NCBI GenBank assembly: GCA_040754075.1
Contig: JBFMDH010000036.1
Coordinates: forward strand, 1 to 64,000
Origin: Acidobacteriota bacterium
GTDB taxonomy: Bacteria; Acidobacteriota; Blastocatellia; UBA7656
Reading direction: 5' to 3'
DNA: 64,000 bases
The notes under the pieces were generated by a model. It had not been told where the DNA came from and made no database searches. It saw only the letters and a program-made list of their open reading frames with translations. Numbering within the stretch: position 1 is the stretch's first letter; the number at the start of each line of letters is the position of its first letter. Shown in pieces: positions 26,681-36,310 of this stretch. The translations under genes and the position numbers were made by a program.

Positions 26681-28087
26681 ATGTCCAGCAATTTATCAAA
26701 CTCTCAAACACGCATGGAAACCGACAGCATGGGTGCGATTGCAGTGCCCGCTTCGGTTTACTGGGGCGCGCAAACCGCGCGTTCGCTCATTCATTTCAAC
26801 ATCGGGCACGACCGCATGCCAGCGGAACTGATTCGCGCATTTGCGATTTTGAAAAAAGCCGCCGCGATGGTCAATCTCGACCTCGGCAAATTGCCAGCGG
26901 AAAAAGCTCGCCTCATCATTCAAGCCGCTGATGAAATCATCACGGGAAAATTGAGCGACCAGTTTCCTTTGAGTATCTGGCAAACCGGCAGCGGCACCCA
27001 GACCAACATGAATTTGAATGAAGTCATCGCCAATCGCGCCATTGAACTTGCCGGGGGCATACGCGGTTCAAAAAATCCCATTCACCCCAACGATGATGTA
27101 AATATGTCGCAATCATCGAACGACACCTTTCCGACCGCCATGCACATCGCCGCGGCAGAGCGCGTACACAATTATCTGATTCCCGCGATTCAACTGGTTC
27201 ACGACGCGATTGACGCAAAAGCCAAAGCGTTTGCCGGAGTCGTCAAGATTGGTCGCACGCATTTGCAGGACGCAACGCCGCTCACCGTCGGGCAGGAGAT
27301 GTCGGGCTGGGCGAGTCTGCTTGCGCGCGACATCCGAAGGCTCAGAGAGTCGCTTGATGGGCTTTATGATTTAGCTATCGGCGGCACAGCCGTTGGCACA
27401 GGACTCAACACTCATCCCGAATTTGCCGAACGCGCGGCAGCGCGCATTGCCGAACTGACAGGCTTGCCGTTTCGTTCGCATCCGAACAAATTCGCGGCGC
27501 TTTCGGCGCATGATGAACTGGTGTTTGCGCACGGCGCAATTCATACGCTCGCGGTGTCGCTGATGAAAATTGCCAATGATATACGCTGGCTGGCGTCTGG
27601 TCCGCGTTGCGGACTCGGCGAGTTGATTATTCCTGAAAATGAGCCGGGGTCTTCGATTATGCCGGGCAAAGTCAATCCCACGCAGTGCGAAGCGATGACC
27701 ATGATTACTGCACAGGTTCACGGCAATAATGCGGCGATTGCTTTTGCGGGTTCACAGGGCAATTTTGAATTGAATGTCTTCAAGCCGGTGATCATTCATA
27801 ATTTCCTGCATTCGGTGACGCTCATTCATGATGCCTGTCATGGATTTGTCGATTATATGATTCGCGGCATCGAACTCAACCGCGCGCAGATTGCGGCGCA
27901 CGTCAATAATTCTTTGATGCTGGTGACGGCGCTTGCCCCGCGCATCGGTTACGACAACGCGGCGCATCTCGCGCATACGGCTTATGTAGAAGGCAGCACC
28001 TTGCGTGACGCCTGCATAAAACTCGGCTTGCTGAGCGCCGCAGAGTTCGATGAAATCGCGCGACCCGAAACCATGACGCATCCGTAA
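26681..28087 (+). CDS. fumC: Fumarate hydratase class II
   Basis: Iron-independent fumarase of the TCA cycle, interconverting fumarate and malate. At 468 residues it is full length. The superfamily signature [15 protein letters not shown] with its catalytic Ser is present, and the substrate motifs [32 protein letters not shown] and [16 protein letters not shown] match FumC rather than argininosuccinate lyase. Aspartase is close in sequence, but the SGTQTNMN and HPNDDVN segments favour fumarase. AGGAG lies upstream of the ATG. It is convergent with the EthD gene, 26 bp apart. Confidence 0.93.
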   Translation: MSSNLSNSQTRMETDSMGAIAVPASVYWGAQTARSLIHFNIGHDRMPAELIRAFAILKKAAAMVNLDLGKLPAEKARLIIQAADEIITGKLSDQFPLSIWQTGSGTQTNMNLNEVIANRAIELAGGIRGSKNPIHPNDDVNMSQSSNDTFPTAMHIAAAERVHNYLIPAIQLVHDAIDAKAKAFAGVVKIGRTHLQDATPLTVGQEMSGWASLLARDIRRLRESLDGLYDLAIGGTAVGTGLNTHPEFAERAAARIAELTGLPFRSHPNKFAALSAHDELVFAHGAIHTLAVSLMKIANDIRWLASGPRCGLGELIIPENEPGSSIMPGKVNPTQCEAMTMITAQVHGNNAAIAFAGSQGNFELNVFKPVIIHNFLHSVTLIHDACHGFVDYMIRGIELNRAQIAAHVNNSLMLVTALAPRIGYDNAAHLAHTAYVEGSTLRDACIKLGLLSAAEFDEIARPETMTHP

Positions 28088-28113
28088 AGTGAATGCGAAG
28101 CTACCGGATTGGC

Positions 28114-28431
28114 TTAACGCGAAACGGTGATTTCGCTAATCTGCACGACGGGTTGCACGTTGGTGTAATTCGGAATGTCCGCCATGAGTTCCTGCGCGTG
28201 CGGCGCGATTGCTTCCTGAAACGCTTCGACGGAATCGAAGAGCAAATGCCCTGCGGCAATATAAGTTGGCTGAGAGCCGGGCGCGCCACTGCTCAATCCT
28301 TTTTCGATGGTCACACCTCTGAGGGCTGCGCTGAGTCGCGCTTCGGTCATCGGGATGTGGGTGTTAGTGTAATAATCCAAATCGAATTTACAGCCTTCAT
28401 TGTTAGGGTAAAGGATGCTGACTTTAATCAT
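28114..28431 (-). CDS. EthD-domain protein
   Basis: A 105-residue protein of the EthD family, dimeric alpha/beta barrels related to monooxygenase accessory proteins. The pattern IKVSILYPNNEGCKFDLDYY with THIPMTEARL is typical. The start at 28431 has AAAGGA 5 bp upstream; a longer open frame starting at 28593 has no support. EthD itself assists ether degradation in Rhodococcus, but the family is broad and no such genes are near, so the role is unknown. Confidence 0.88.
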   Translation of the reverse strand: MIKVSILYPNNEGCKFDLDYYTNTHIPMTEARLSAALRGVTIEKGLSSGAPGSQPTYIAAGHLLFDSVEAFQEAIAPHAQELMADIPNYTNVQPVVQISEITVSR

Positions 28432-28682
28432 TGGTTTCCTTTCGCGGTTGTTATAAAAATTGCATTCATATTCAACCTTGCAAATTATGAAAGACGCAAG
28501 CCAGTAAGTCGGATTTGCGTTTTTTATATGGTATCGATTGATGCGAGCGAGCCTGCGCTGCGGAAAGGCGCATTTTTTGAGGATAATTTGCAACCTTTAT
28601 CTGTAGACAATTCAATTTTACGAGTAGGTTTGACTACAACTGAATCCGGTTGTTACCTTTTCAAATTCCGTTTAGCTCAATG

Positions 28683-28717
28683 GCGCAGGCATAGAGAGCT
28701 TGCGCTAAATTTTTTTT
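28683..28717 (+). terminator. Terminator or attenuator in the proS leader
   Basis: GCGCAGGC (28683-28690) pairs with GCTTGCGC (28698-28705, one G-U pair) around a 7-nt loop, followed by TAAA and eight T residues. The AGGAG ribosome site of proS begins one base after the T run and the ATG is at 28734. The gene on the other side (EthD, minus strand) is divergent, so a terminator here can only act on the proS leader, pointing to attenuation. Confidence 0.6.
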
Positions 28718-28733
28718 AGGAGTTCGTTAATTT

Positions 28734-30473
28734 ATGAAATGGTCGAAGCTGTTTATTCCAACCCTGCGTGAAGACCCTGCCGATGCCGAAGTCGTCAGCC
28801 ACCGTCTGCTGGTGCGCGCCGGTTACATTCGTCAACTCACCGCCGGCGTCTATTCCATGCTGCCGCTTGGGCATCGCGTGCGCTTGAAAGTCATGCAAAT
28901 CATTCGCGAAGAGATGAATCGCATCGGCGCGCAGGAATTTTTACTGCCGGCGATTCACCCCGCCGAAGTCTGGAAAGAATCGGGTCGCTGGGACGTGATG
29001 GGCGACAATATGTTTCGCTTGAAAGACCGCAAAGGCGCAGAGATGGCTCTGGGGATGACGCACGAAGAAGTTTTCACGAGTATCGCGCGCGGCGCGCTTC
29101 GTTCTTACCGTGACCTACCGCAAGTCTGGTATCAGATTCAAACCAAATTCCGCGACGAAGCGCGCCCTAAATCGGGGCTGCTCAGAGTGCGCGAATTCAC
29201 TATGAAAGACGCCTATTCATTCGACGTTGATTTTGCCGGACTCGATAAAGCTTTCGACGACCAATACAACGCCTATTGCGCGATATTCAATCGCTGCGGT
29301 TTGAAATTCACGCCGGTCGAAGCGAGTTCCGGCGCGATGGGCGGCAGCAAATCGACCGAATTTATGGTGCGCACGGAAGCCGGTGAAGACCGCATCGTGG
29401 TTTGCGAAAAATGCGGCTATTCGGCAAACGTTGAAAAAGCGACCTCGAAACTTGACGCCGTAAACGATGGCGAAGACAAATTCACCGCGCCGGAAATTTT
29501 CCCGACGCCGGGCGTGCGCACCATTGAAGACCTGGTGCAATTTGAAGGCGGCGCGCCCGCTGATAGGCAAATCAAAACTCTGGTCTATGTGCTGGATGGC
29601 AAACTGGCGCTGGTGCTGATGCGCGGCGACCACGAACTCAATGAAACCAAACTGGCGGACGCGACCGGCGCGATTGAGATTCGCCCTGCACACCCCGAAG
29701 AGATTGTCGAAGCCCTCGGCGCATCCGCAGGTTCCTTGGGCGCGGTCGGTGTCACGCCATCAACCCATAAACTCATCACGCGCATTGTTGCCGATGAAGC
29801 GTTGCAAGGTCGAAAAAATATGACCACCGGGGCAAATAAAGACGACCACCATTTGCGTGGCGTGTCGGTGGCGCGTGACCTTCAGGTTGCTAAATGGGCG
29901 AGCCTGCGCACTGTGAATGCCGGTGAGATGTGCGCTACTTGTGAATCGCCGCTTGATGTTTTCAAAGCCGTTGAAATCGGTCACATCTTCAAACTCGGAT
30001 TGAAATATTCCGAGAGTATGGGCGCGAATGTCCTGACCACCGATGGCAAAAGTGTGCCGATAGTTATGGGCAGTTATGGCATCGGCGTTGAGCGCGTGAT
30101 GGTCGCAGCGGTTGAACTCTTCAACGACGAAGCGGGAATTATCTGGAATCCGGCAATCGCCCCTTTTCAGGTCGTCGTTACCCCTGTGAATGTAAAAGAC
30201 GAAGTGGTGCTTGCGGCGGCTGAAAAACTTTATGGTGAATTAGAAGCTGCCGGTATTGAAGTTTTACTCGATGACCGCGACGAACGCGCCGGTGTGAAAT
30301 TCAATGATGCGGATTTGATAGGCGTGCCATTTCGCGTGACCGTCGGCAAAAAAATCAGCGAAGGCAAAGTTGAACTCCTGACGCGCGCTTCACGGCAAAA
30401 AGAGGATGTAGCAATTGACGCAGTGGTTTCAGTTCTTAAAACGAAAATTGCCGAAGCGATGCCAACAGCATAA
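28734..30473 (+). CDS. proS: Prolyl-tRNA synthetase
   Basis: Charges tRNA-Pro; class II synthetase of 579 residues, the bacterial (E. coli) type. Motif 2 [20 protein letters not shown] is near residue 140-160, the editing insertion spans roughly 230-400, motif 3 [11 protein letters not shown] is near 440, and the anticodon-binding domain follows. AGGAG lies before the ATG. A predicted terminator hairpin immediately precedes the ribosome site, suggesting transcription attenuation. Confidence 0.97.
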   Translation: MKWSKLFIPTLREDPADAEVVSHRLLVRAGYIRQLTAGVYSMLPLGHRVRLKVMQIIREEMNRIGAQEFLLPAIHPAEVWKESGRWDVMGDNMFRLKDRKGAEMALGMTHEEVFTSIARGALRSYRDLPQVWYQIQTKFRDEARPKSGLLRVREFTMKDAYSFDVDFAGLDKAFDDQYNAYCAIFNRCGLKFTPVEASSGAMGGSKSTEFMVRTEAGEDRIVVCEKCGYSANVEKATSKLDAVNDGEDKFTAPEIFPTPGVRTIEDLVQFEGGAPADRQIKTLVYVLDGKLALVLMRGDHELNETKLADATGAIEIRPAHPEEIVEALGASAGSLGAVGVTPSTHKLITRIVADEALQGRKNMTTGANKDDHHLRGVSVARDLQVAKWASLRTVNAGEMCATCESPLDVFKAVEIGHIFKLGLKYSESMGANVLTTDGKSVPIVMGSYGIGVERVMVAAVELFNDEAGIIWNPAIAPFQVVVTPVNVKDEVVLAAAEKLYGELEAAGIEVLLDDRDERAGVKFNDADLIGVPFRVTVGKKISEGKVELLTRASRQKEDVAIDAVVSVLKTKIAEAMPTA

Positions 30474-30480
30474 AAGAATA

Positions 30481-30726
30481 AACCGCCAGGACGCCAAGAA
30501 CGCCAGGGCTGTAACAAAGTCTGGGGCAAATCCAAAAGTGCTTCTCTATGAGGAATCAGAAAACTTTTTAACTGGGAACGCGGACGTCCACGTCCACAGC
30601 CGTGAAGTCGGCGGACGTGGACGTCCGCGTTCCCAGTATCACGGCTTCCGACTTTGTTACAGCCCTGCCAAGAACGCCAAATCAAAACCTGACTAATTTT
30701 TTGGCGTACTTGGCGTCCTGGCGGTT
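30481..30726. repeat. Nested palindromic element after proS
   Basis: The outer arms AACCGCCAGGACGCCAAG (30481-30498) and their exact complement (30709-30726) extend to 25 bp with one mismatch; they are 9-bp repeats of the form ACGCCANGN. Inside lies a second pair of 17-bp arms (30505-30521, 30650-30666) and inside that a third perfect 25-bp pair (30571-30595, 30613-30637). The stretch has no gene. Nesting suggests one mobile palindrome inserted in another. Confidence 0.85.
30506..30666. mobile_element. MITE-like element inserted in the outer palindrome
   Basis: A 161-bp unit bounded by terminal inverted repeats GGGCTGTAACAAAGTC / GACTTTGTTACAGCCC interrupts the 9-bp array of the outer hairpin (the array continues after it as TGCCAAGAACGCC). 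The bases GCCA occur immediately before (30502-30505) and after (30667-30670), a possible 4-bp target duplication. It carries no coding capacity and would need a transposase elsewhere. Confidence 0.6.
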
Positions 30727-30730
30727 CAAA

Positions 30731-30763
30731 ATAAAAGCGCAACGAATTTAATTTTCGTTGCGC
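30731..30763 (-). terminator. Terminator after the S46 remnant / toxin
   Basis: On the minus strand GCGCAACGAA (30763-30754) pairs with TTCGTTGCGC (30746-30737), followed by TTTTATTTT. It lies 14 bp after the stop of the S46 remnant and probably ended the original peptidase gene. Confidence 0.75.
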
Positions 30764-30777
30764 CAGCGGTTTTACAA

Positions 30778-30905
30778 TTAGCGTGTGCTTGCCGCAACCT
30801 CACCTTTCGTCAGTTCATCGACCAACTCTTTCACAATGAAATTGCCGACCAGGGATTCGATATTGCCGTCGAAAATCAAACCCACGGGTTCGAGATTTTT
30901 GTTAA
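30778..30905 (-). pseudogene. 3' remnant of a duplicated S46 peptidase gene
   Basis: The last part of an S46 peptidase reading frame is preserved: on the minus strand it reads from INKNLEPVGLIFDG to GNFI, then directly VKELVDELTKGE and the extra tail VAASTR before a stop at 30778-30780. The intact gene at 31707-33794 has the same sequence with 27 more codons between GNFI and KELVDELTKGE. The nucleotide match is close (a few changes per 100 bases), so the copy is recent or kept by conversion. The copy starts where the PIN toxin gene ends, with the toxin stop codon formed at the junction. It has no start and is not a gene. Confidence 0.85.
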
Positions 30906-31381
30906 TCCGGGTCTGTGAAAAGTTTCAAGAATGCGACCGGGTCAATTATTTTCAGCGGGCGAAATCTTTGGCGAAATTCTTTGCATTCGGCGGTGTGTCC
31001 GGTCATCAAATCAAGCAGGTCTTTATCGCGGCTCACCAGATAATCCGCTTTTGTTTCAACGGCAAGGTTGATATACGGTTCATCTTTCGGATCGCGTTCA
31101 TAACGAAATTTTTGGGCTACCGATTTCAAGACGACGGCTTTGCTTGTCAGGTCTTTGAGAAAAGCCTCAACGGCTTCGGGGGTGGCTTGGGCAAACTGGT
31201 TTTGGGTTTCCGGTCGGGTTAAAACATCTCGCACTTCATCCAACACGTCGGCGCTGAGAAAGAGAATGATTTTTCCATCCTCAACCAGTTTCTGACACCG
31301 CCCGGAAGCCCCCGTTTTTGAAAAGAACGCTTGCCAGAGGATATTGCAATCGAAAACCACCCTGAGCAACTCTGCGGTCAC
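30902..31381 (-). CDS. PIN-family toxin (COG1569 type)
   Basis: A 159-residue PIN-domain protein of the COG1569 toxin family. The first acidic residue lies in RVVFDCNILWQAF, a second in the SADVLDEVRDVL segment, and the late motif is DPKDEPYINLAVETKADYLVSRDKDLLDL. It starts with GTG, overlapping the antitoxin stop by 4 bp as GTGA. The stop codon lies in the boundary with the S46 remnant, so the last residues may differ from relatives. A ribonuclease role is inferred. Confidence 0.88.
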   Translation of the reverse strand: MTAELLRVVFDCNILWQAFFSKTGASGRCQKLVEDGKIILFLSADVLDEVRDVLTRPETQNQFAQATPEAVEAFLKDLTSKAVVLKSVAQKFRYERDPKDEPYINLAVETKADYLVSRDKDLLDLMTGHTAECKEFRQRFRPLKIIDPVAFLKLFTDPD

Positions 31382-31644
31382 TGGGCATTATCCTTTGCGG
31401 GTTTTTCTTGCCAGGCTTTTTCCCGAACGTCATTCAAGAAATCGTCTAACTCATCTTCTGTCATGCCGCTTTCGGCGAATTCCTGACGCACCGGCGCAAG
31501 AATTTCATCAACGCTTTTAACAGGTTTCAAGGCTTCCTGCTTCACAACACTCTCAACAAATTCCTTAATATCCTGCCCCAAAGACTGAGCGCGCTGTTGA
31601 AGTTTGGCTTGCACCTCCGGCTCAATCGTAATCGTGATGTCCAT
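31378..31644 (-). CDS. Antitoxin, ribbon-helix-helix type
   Basis: An 88-residue protein with an N-terminal ribbon and two helices (ITITIEPEVQAKLQQRAQSL then DIKEFVESVVKQEAL), typical of an RHH antitoxin, and an acidic C-terminal half (ESGMTEDELDDFLNDVREKA) for binding the toxin. It overlaps the PIN toxin by four bases and precedes it, as in most type II systems. The pair lies between an S46 remnant and the intact S46 gene, so it may have inserted into a duplicated gene. Confidence 0.88.
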   Translation of the reverse strand: MDITITIEPEVQAKLQQRAQSLGQDIKEFVESVVKQEALKPVKSVDEILAPVRQEFAESGMTEDELDDFLNDVREKAWQEKPAKDNAQ

Positions 31645-31706
31645 ACGCCCTCCGTTTTCAGGCCGCTTGATTTTCCTGTCTTATCGCGCTTCGATGCGCT
31701 ATCAAG

Positions 31707-33794
31707 TTACTCACCTTTCGTCAGTTCATCGACCAATTCTTTCGCGCTGTAGATATTTTTCAAAGCGTACAACATGGCTCTGACATCAACCGACACGGCG
31801 CGATTCTGGGTTTCGTCGTAAATGAAATTGCCGACCAGGGATTCGATATTGCCGTCGAAAATCAAACCCACGAGTTCGAGATTTTTATTAATCACCGGAG
31901 ACCCGGAATTGCCGCCGATGATGTCGTGCGTGGTGACGAAATTGAACGGCGTCTTCATATCAAGCTGAGCTTTTTTCGCTGTCCAGCTTTCGGGAATTTT
32001 GTAAGGCTCTTTGTTGCCGTGCGCTGCCGCGTGTTTAAACAGTCCCGCAAAATCCGTAAAGGGCGGAATGAATTTGCCATTTACCGTGTAGCCTTTCACC
32101 GCGCCATAAGATAAACGCAGGGTAAAGGTCGCATCCGGGTAGACTTTCGTGCCTTCGACTTCAAACCGCGCTTTGGCAATTTTGGCATAATTGGCGCGTT
32201 CGCTCGCCTGCACTTCGGTCTCATATCTCTTGCGCAGTTCACGCGCTTGCGGGTCAATCATTCGGGCAAGGGCAATCATCGCGTCCGTTGATTCCTGAAT
32301 GGCTTTTGTGCCACCTGCGGCAAGCTGTTTGCGGTACTCAACGTCTTTCAATTTGCTGCCGTCAATGAGTTCAGCGGCGCGGGCTTCGGGCGTTTTACCC
32401 GCCAGAACTTTCTGCACCGTCGGATGATTAGCTCCCAGTTCATCGCGCATAAACGCCAGGGCATTTGCGAGTTTGACTTTCTCGAAATCTTCATAAATCG
32501 GCGCCGGTGAATAGAGTCCGAGTTCAAGCGACTGGCGGCGCGCATCGGTGTATTCCGGTAGACGTTCGGCGTTAGGCTTTTGACTCTCTTCGGTCAAGCG
32601 AACCAGCGCCAGCGCAATGCCGAAAAGTTCGGAATCAAACGCTGCGCCGTTTGATAGCAGGGAATGCTCTTTGAAATACGCGGCAAACATTTTGCGCCCT
32701 TTGGCAATCGCGTCCCAGGCATCGGCGAATTCTTTTTTCATTTTCGGGTCGGCTGCAACTCTAGCGCGCAAAGCGGTTTCGGCAGCCTGTTTTTTCGCAA
32801 GGATTTTCGGGTCGCGAAGCCCGGCGTATTGCCCGCGCAAGGCTTTCAAACTGTTTTCAATTCCGAAAATATCTTCCTGAGCGCGACGCGATTGTTCATC
32901 GCCTTTCTTGCTGTATTCGCGCAAGGCTTTGACCCGCGATTCGAGTAATTTCAAGGTGTAAGGCAAGCCGTTATCGCGCAGATATTCGAGGTGCGCGACG
33001 GTATTCAGGCGTTGCGTCGAACCGGGATGCCCGGAGACGAAAACCAGTTCACTCACGCTTGAACCTTTGGTTGACCATTTGAAATAACTCGGACTTTTGA
33101 TGGGCTTATCATTTTCATAAACGCGGAATAATGCCATATCCAGGTCGTAACGCGGATATTCAAAGTTATCCGGGTCGCCGCCGAAAAAGGCGATGTCAAA
33201 TTCGGGCGCAAAGACCAACCGCACGTCAGTATATTTTTTATAGCGATACAGGTGATATTGCCCGCCCTGATAGAGCGTGACAACATCGCTTCTGAGTCCG
33301 GTTTTTTCCGTTGACTCTTTTTCGATTTCAGCTATCGCGGCGCGGCGCGCAGCGTTGGCTTCGGCAGGCGACGCATTGGCTTTCACTGCGGCATTGACGC
33401 GCGTGGTGACGTCTTCGAGGCTGTCGAGGACATTGAGTTCAAGGTCAGGCGCTTTAATTTCTTCGGCATGAGTTTTGGCATAAAACCCGATGCGCACATA
33501 ATCTTTTTCCGGGGTGGAGATTTTTTGCAGGGTTTCGGAAGCGACGTGATGGTTGGTTAAAACCAGTCCGTCGGACGAAACGAAAGACCCGCTGCCGCCG
33601 CTATTGAAGCGCACTGAACCGAGTTGCACTTTTTTCAACCACTCATCGGTCACCTCAAAGCCGTAGCGTTTTTTAATGTCAGCTTTCGGGATGTTATTAA
33701 ATGTCCACATGCCTTCATCGGCAAATGCCAGGGCGATGTTTGACACGCTGAAAGCAAGAATCAGCAATAGGCTAAATAATTTTTTTAATCGCAT
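31707..33794 (-). CDS. S46-family dipeptidyl-peptidase (DPP7-like)
   Basis: Periplasmic serine exopeptidase removing dipeptides from peptides. A signal peptide (MRLKKLFSLLLILAFSVSNI, cut near AFA) starts at 33794 with GAGG 8 bp upstream; a longer open frame to 33911 includes a hairpin and is discarded. The catalytic His lies in LVLTNHHVASETL, Asp in DNFEYPRYDLD and Ser in GGNSGSPVINKN. The residue that separates DPP7 from DPP11 is Gly in LIFDGNIES, which favours DPP7-like preference for hydrophobic residues. Length is 695 residues. S46 enzymes feed peptide-eating bacteria. A shortened copy of the 3' end remains at 30778-30905. Confidence 0.95.
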   Translation of the reverse strand: MRLKKLFSLLLILAFSVSNIALAFADEGMWTFNNIPKADIKKRYGFEVTDEWLKKVQLGSVRFNSGGSGSFVSSDGLVLTNHHVASETLQKISTPEKDYVRIGFYAKTHAEEIKAPDLELNVLDSLEDVTTRVNAAVKANASPAEANAARRAAIAEIEKESTEKTGLRSDVVTLYQGGQYHLYRYKKYTDVRLVFAPEFDIAFFGGDPDNFEYPRYDLDMALFRVYENDKPIKSPSYFKWSTKGSSVSELVFVSGHPGSTQRLNTVAHLEYLRDNGLPYTLKLLESRVKALREYSKKGDEQSRRAQEDIFGIENSLKALRGQYAGLRDPKILAKKQAAETALRARVAADPKMKKEFADAWDAIAKGRKMFAAYFKEHSLLSNGAAFDSELFGIALALVRLTEESQKPNAERLPEYTDARRQSLELGLYSPAPIYEDFEKVKLANALAFMRDELGANHPTVQKVLAGKTPEARAAELIDGSKLKDVEYRKQLAAGGTKAIQESTDAMIALARMIDPQARELRKRYETEVQASERANYAKIAKARFEVEGTKVYPDATFTLRLSYGAVKGYTVNGKFIPPFTDFAGLFKHAAAHGNKEPYKIPESWTAKKAQLDMKTPFNFVTTHDIIGGNSGSPVINKNLELVGLIFDGNIESLVGNFIYDETQNRAVSVDVRAMLYALKNIYSAKELVDELTKGE

Positions 33795-33866
33795 TTTATA
33801 ATCCTCGAATTGAATTGCAGTTTTAATCGGGCTGGTAATCATCTGAACTCGTAGATGCGTAAAAAT

Positions 33867-33896
33867 GAGGGCGAGATGTTCTGACCTCTCGCCCTC
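33867..33896. repeat. 10-bp hairpin upstream of the S46 gene
   Basis: GAGGGCGAGA (33867-33876) pairs with TCTCGCCCTC (33887-33896), 10-nt loop. The gap 33795-34011 between the S46 start and the mnmG stop otherwise shows nothing clear. The hairpin may end mnmG transcription, but no T run follows. Confidence 0.55.
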
Positions 33897-34011
33897 TACC
33901 ATTCCGCTCACTCTTGGAGAAGATGGCAGTTCGCTGCTGCCAATAAAATGATAGCAGATTCGCTCACTGGCGCAACAGGGCTTTCCGGTAAGCCGGATTC
34001 AGCCTAGCAAC

Positions 34012-35883
34012 CTAATTTCTAAGCATGGCGACGAGCAGAATCGAAATCGCCGCAGGAGTTATCCCGGGAATGCGCGCTGCCTGCCCGATGGTCATCGGGC
34101 GAATGCGCGTGAGTTTTTGTATGACTTCACTCGACAATCCGCCGATTTGCGCGAAATCCATCTCGCGGGGAATTTCCAGATTGTCATAGCGCGCGCGCTT
34201 TTTCGCTAAGGTTTCCTGGTCTTTCAAATACCCGGCATAGCGCGTGTCATTGAGCGCAATAACAATTTCCGCATCGGCAATTTCGCCTCCTGCCACTTCG
34301 CGCAACAGCGCCGTCAGCTTTTCAATATCGGTATCGTGACGCCGCGCCAGATATTCGAGCTTTTTACCAACCAGATTGTCCTGCGAACCCTCGATAGCTA
34401 AATTATTGACGAATGCTTCATCGAGTTCGGAAATTTTCTTGTTCACTAAAATGGTTTTAACGCGCTCGACATTTTCCTGTCTTCGTAAAAACGCCTGATA
34501 GTCGGTCTCATCAACCGAACCGATTTGGTAACCTAGCAGCGTAAGCCTCTGGTCGGCGTTATCATATCTGAGCGACAAACGCATTTCGGCGCGTGAGGTG
34601 AACATTCTGTAAGGTTCATCTGCGCCTTTGGTAACCAGGTCATCAATCATCACCCCGATATAACTCGACGCCCGGTCAAGCACTACCGGTTCGCGACCTA
34701 AAACTTTCAATGCGGCGTTGATTCCAGCGACAATGCCTTGCCCTGCGGCTTCCTCATAACCGCTGGTGCCATTGATTTGCCCCGCATGAAAAAGCCCGTT
34801 TACTTGTTTGGTTTCAAGCGTCGAGTAGAGTTCGCGCGGGTCAACGAAATCATATTCGATGGCATAACCGGGTCGCAGAAATTTTACCGCTTCAAGTCCA
34901 GGTATAGCCCGCACGAACATTTTCTGCACCGCTTCATCCATACTGGTCGAGATGCCGTTCGGATAAACCTCATAGGTTTCGTAGCCTTCGGGTTCGAGGA
35001 AAATCTGATGCCGGTCTTTTTCGGCAAACTTCACCACTTTATCTTCAATCGACGGGCAGTAACGCGGGCCGATGCCTTGAATATCACCGCTGTAGAGCGG
35101 GGATTTATCAATGTTATTGCGAATGATGTCGTGAACGCTGTGGTTGGTGTAGCCGATGAAGCATTCGATTTGTTGACGACGGATGCGTTCGGTCTTGAAT
35201 GAAAACGGCACCGGCTCCGGGTCGCCCGGTTGGCGCTCGAATTTCGTGTAATCAATCGTGCGTCCATCAAGTCGTGGCGGGGTTCCGGTTTTGAGTCGCC
35301 CCATTTTAAATCCGACACGGCGAATGCTTGCGGCTAATTTGATGGATGCGGGTTCGCCGCTGCGTCCCGCCGAAAAAGTCTTTTTGCCAACGTGAACCAG
35401 ACCGTTTAAAAACGTCCCGGTGGTCAAAACAACTGCGCGCGCTTCGATGATTGTACCGTCAGCGAGTTCGACGCCGGTGATTTTATCGCCGGTGATTTGG
35501 ATTTCCGCGACTTCGCCGCCGATGACCGTAAGATTTTCCGTGAGTCCTAGTCGACGGCGCATTTCACGACGATAGAGATTTCTATCCGCCTGGGCGCGTG
35601 GCGATTGCACGGCAGGCCCACGGCTGCGATTCAGCAAGCGAAATTGAATGCCGGTCGCGTCGATAACTTCGCCCATCAAACCGCCGAGCGCGTCGACTTC
35701 GCGAACCATATGTCCCTTGGCAATGCCGCCGATTGCCGGATTGCAACTCATCATGCCGATGGAATTGACATCGATGGTGCAAAGCGCGGTCTTTGCGCCA
35801 ATGCGCGCAGCAATGTACGCGGCTTCGCATCCGGCGTGTCCCGCGCCGATGACCACTACATCAAATGAAAGTGTGCTGCTCAT
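34012..35883 (-). CDS. mnmG: tRNA uridine-5-carboxymethylaminomethyl modification enzyme MnmG
   Basis: With MnmE it installs the cmnm5 or nm5 group on wobble uridine 34 of several tRNAs, using FAD and methylene-tetrahydrofolate. The Rossmann motif VVIGAGHAGCEAA is at residues about 9-21, GMMSCNPAIGG and GRLKTGTPPRLDGR are present, and the C-terminal helical domain follows, giving the full 623 residues. The gene usually lies directly after mnmE; here the two are separated by about 8 kb of unrelated genes. The start at 35883 has weak AGG-type ribosome site. Confidence 0.97.
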   Translation of the reverse strand: MSSTLSFDVVVIGAGHAGCEAAYIAARIGAKTALCTIDVNSIGMMSCNPAIGGIAKGHMVREVDALGGLMGEVIDATGIQFRLLNRSRGPAVQSPRAQADRNLYRREMRRRLGLTENLTVIGGEVAEIQITGDKITGVELADGTIIEARAVVLTTGTFLNGLVHVGKKTFSAGRSGEPASIKLAASIRRVGFKMGRLKTGTPPRLDGRTIDYTKFERQPGDPEPVPFSFKTERIRRQQIECFIGYTNHSVHDIIRNNIDKSPLYSGDIQGIGPRYCPSIEDKVVKFAEKDRHQIFLEPEGYETYEVYPNGISTSMDEAVQKMFVRAIPGLEAVKFLRPGYAIEYDFVDPRELYSTLETKQVNGLFHAGQINGTSGYEEAAGQGIVAGINAALKVLGREPVVLDRASSYIGVMIDDLVTKGADEPYRMFTSRAEMRLSLRYDNADQRLTLLGYQIGSVDETDYQAFLRRQENVERVKTILVNKKISELDEAFVNNLAIEGSQDNLVGKKLEYLARRHDTDIEKLTALLREVAGGEIADAEIVIALNDTRYAGYLKDQETLAKKRARYDNLEIPREMDFAQIGGLSSEVIQKLTRIRPMTIGQAARIPGITPAAISILLVAMLRN

Positions 35884-36310
35884 AACCTACCATCTTAATT
35901 TCCGTGTCTTTTGTAATCTATTTGTTTAACGCTTTTCGGTAGGCAAATGCAATGGTGAAATTCACCTTGCGCTAAAAGCGGGTACGATTAAAAGTGGGAC
36001 TGGCTTTGGAATGCGGCGACAGTAGAGTCATACTCTGGTTGAACAGATGAATGTTGAAAGCGTTGATAAACAGCTTGCGGTTGATGATGAAAATACCTGT
36101 CAAATGATTCGCGAACCGGGTTAGACCTTGGCTCGAATTCATCAGAGGTCACGAGAAACCACCAACAGAAATCAATGGATATGGTCTTAAAAGTTATCGC
36201 GACCCTTGCTTGCGTGATATTGCCTATCGGGTTGCGGCATTTCACGCGGCGAAATCGCAAATTTCGATTATTTACCTCCTAAAAACCCGGTTTTTACCGC
36301 TATTTACCTC
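35884..36310. other. Gene-free stretch upstream of the hemerythrin gene
   Basis: No supportable gene; an open frame on the minus strand (35988-36260) has no ribosome site or recognisable sequence. Small symmetric words such as AGAGTCATACTCT (36023-36035) and CGAAATCGCAAATTTCG (near 36250) could be activator sites for the sigma-54 promoter at 36311, but they do not match the TGTCTCA word seen elsewhere. Confidence 0.4.

Noticed and set aside
26681-28087. Aspartate ammonia-lyase instead of fumarase
   Set aside because: Substrate-binding segments ([15 protein letters not shown]) agree better with class II fumarase, though the families are close.
28670-28710. tRNA-like D-arm word (TTAGCTCAATGGCGCAG) ahead of proS
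   Set aside because: No anticodon arm, T arm or acceptor stem can be drawn; it is part of a terminator hairpin.
28093-28719. Long open frame on the plus strand opposite the EthD gene
   Set aside because: It mirrors the EthD gene on the other strand, runs through the proS leader terminator and has no ribosome site or family resemblance.
35988-36260. 90-codon open frame on the minus strand upstream of the hemerythrin gene
   Set aside because: No ribosome site and no recognisable protein features.
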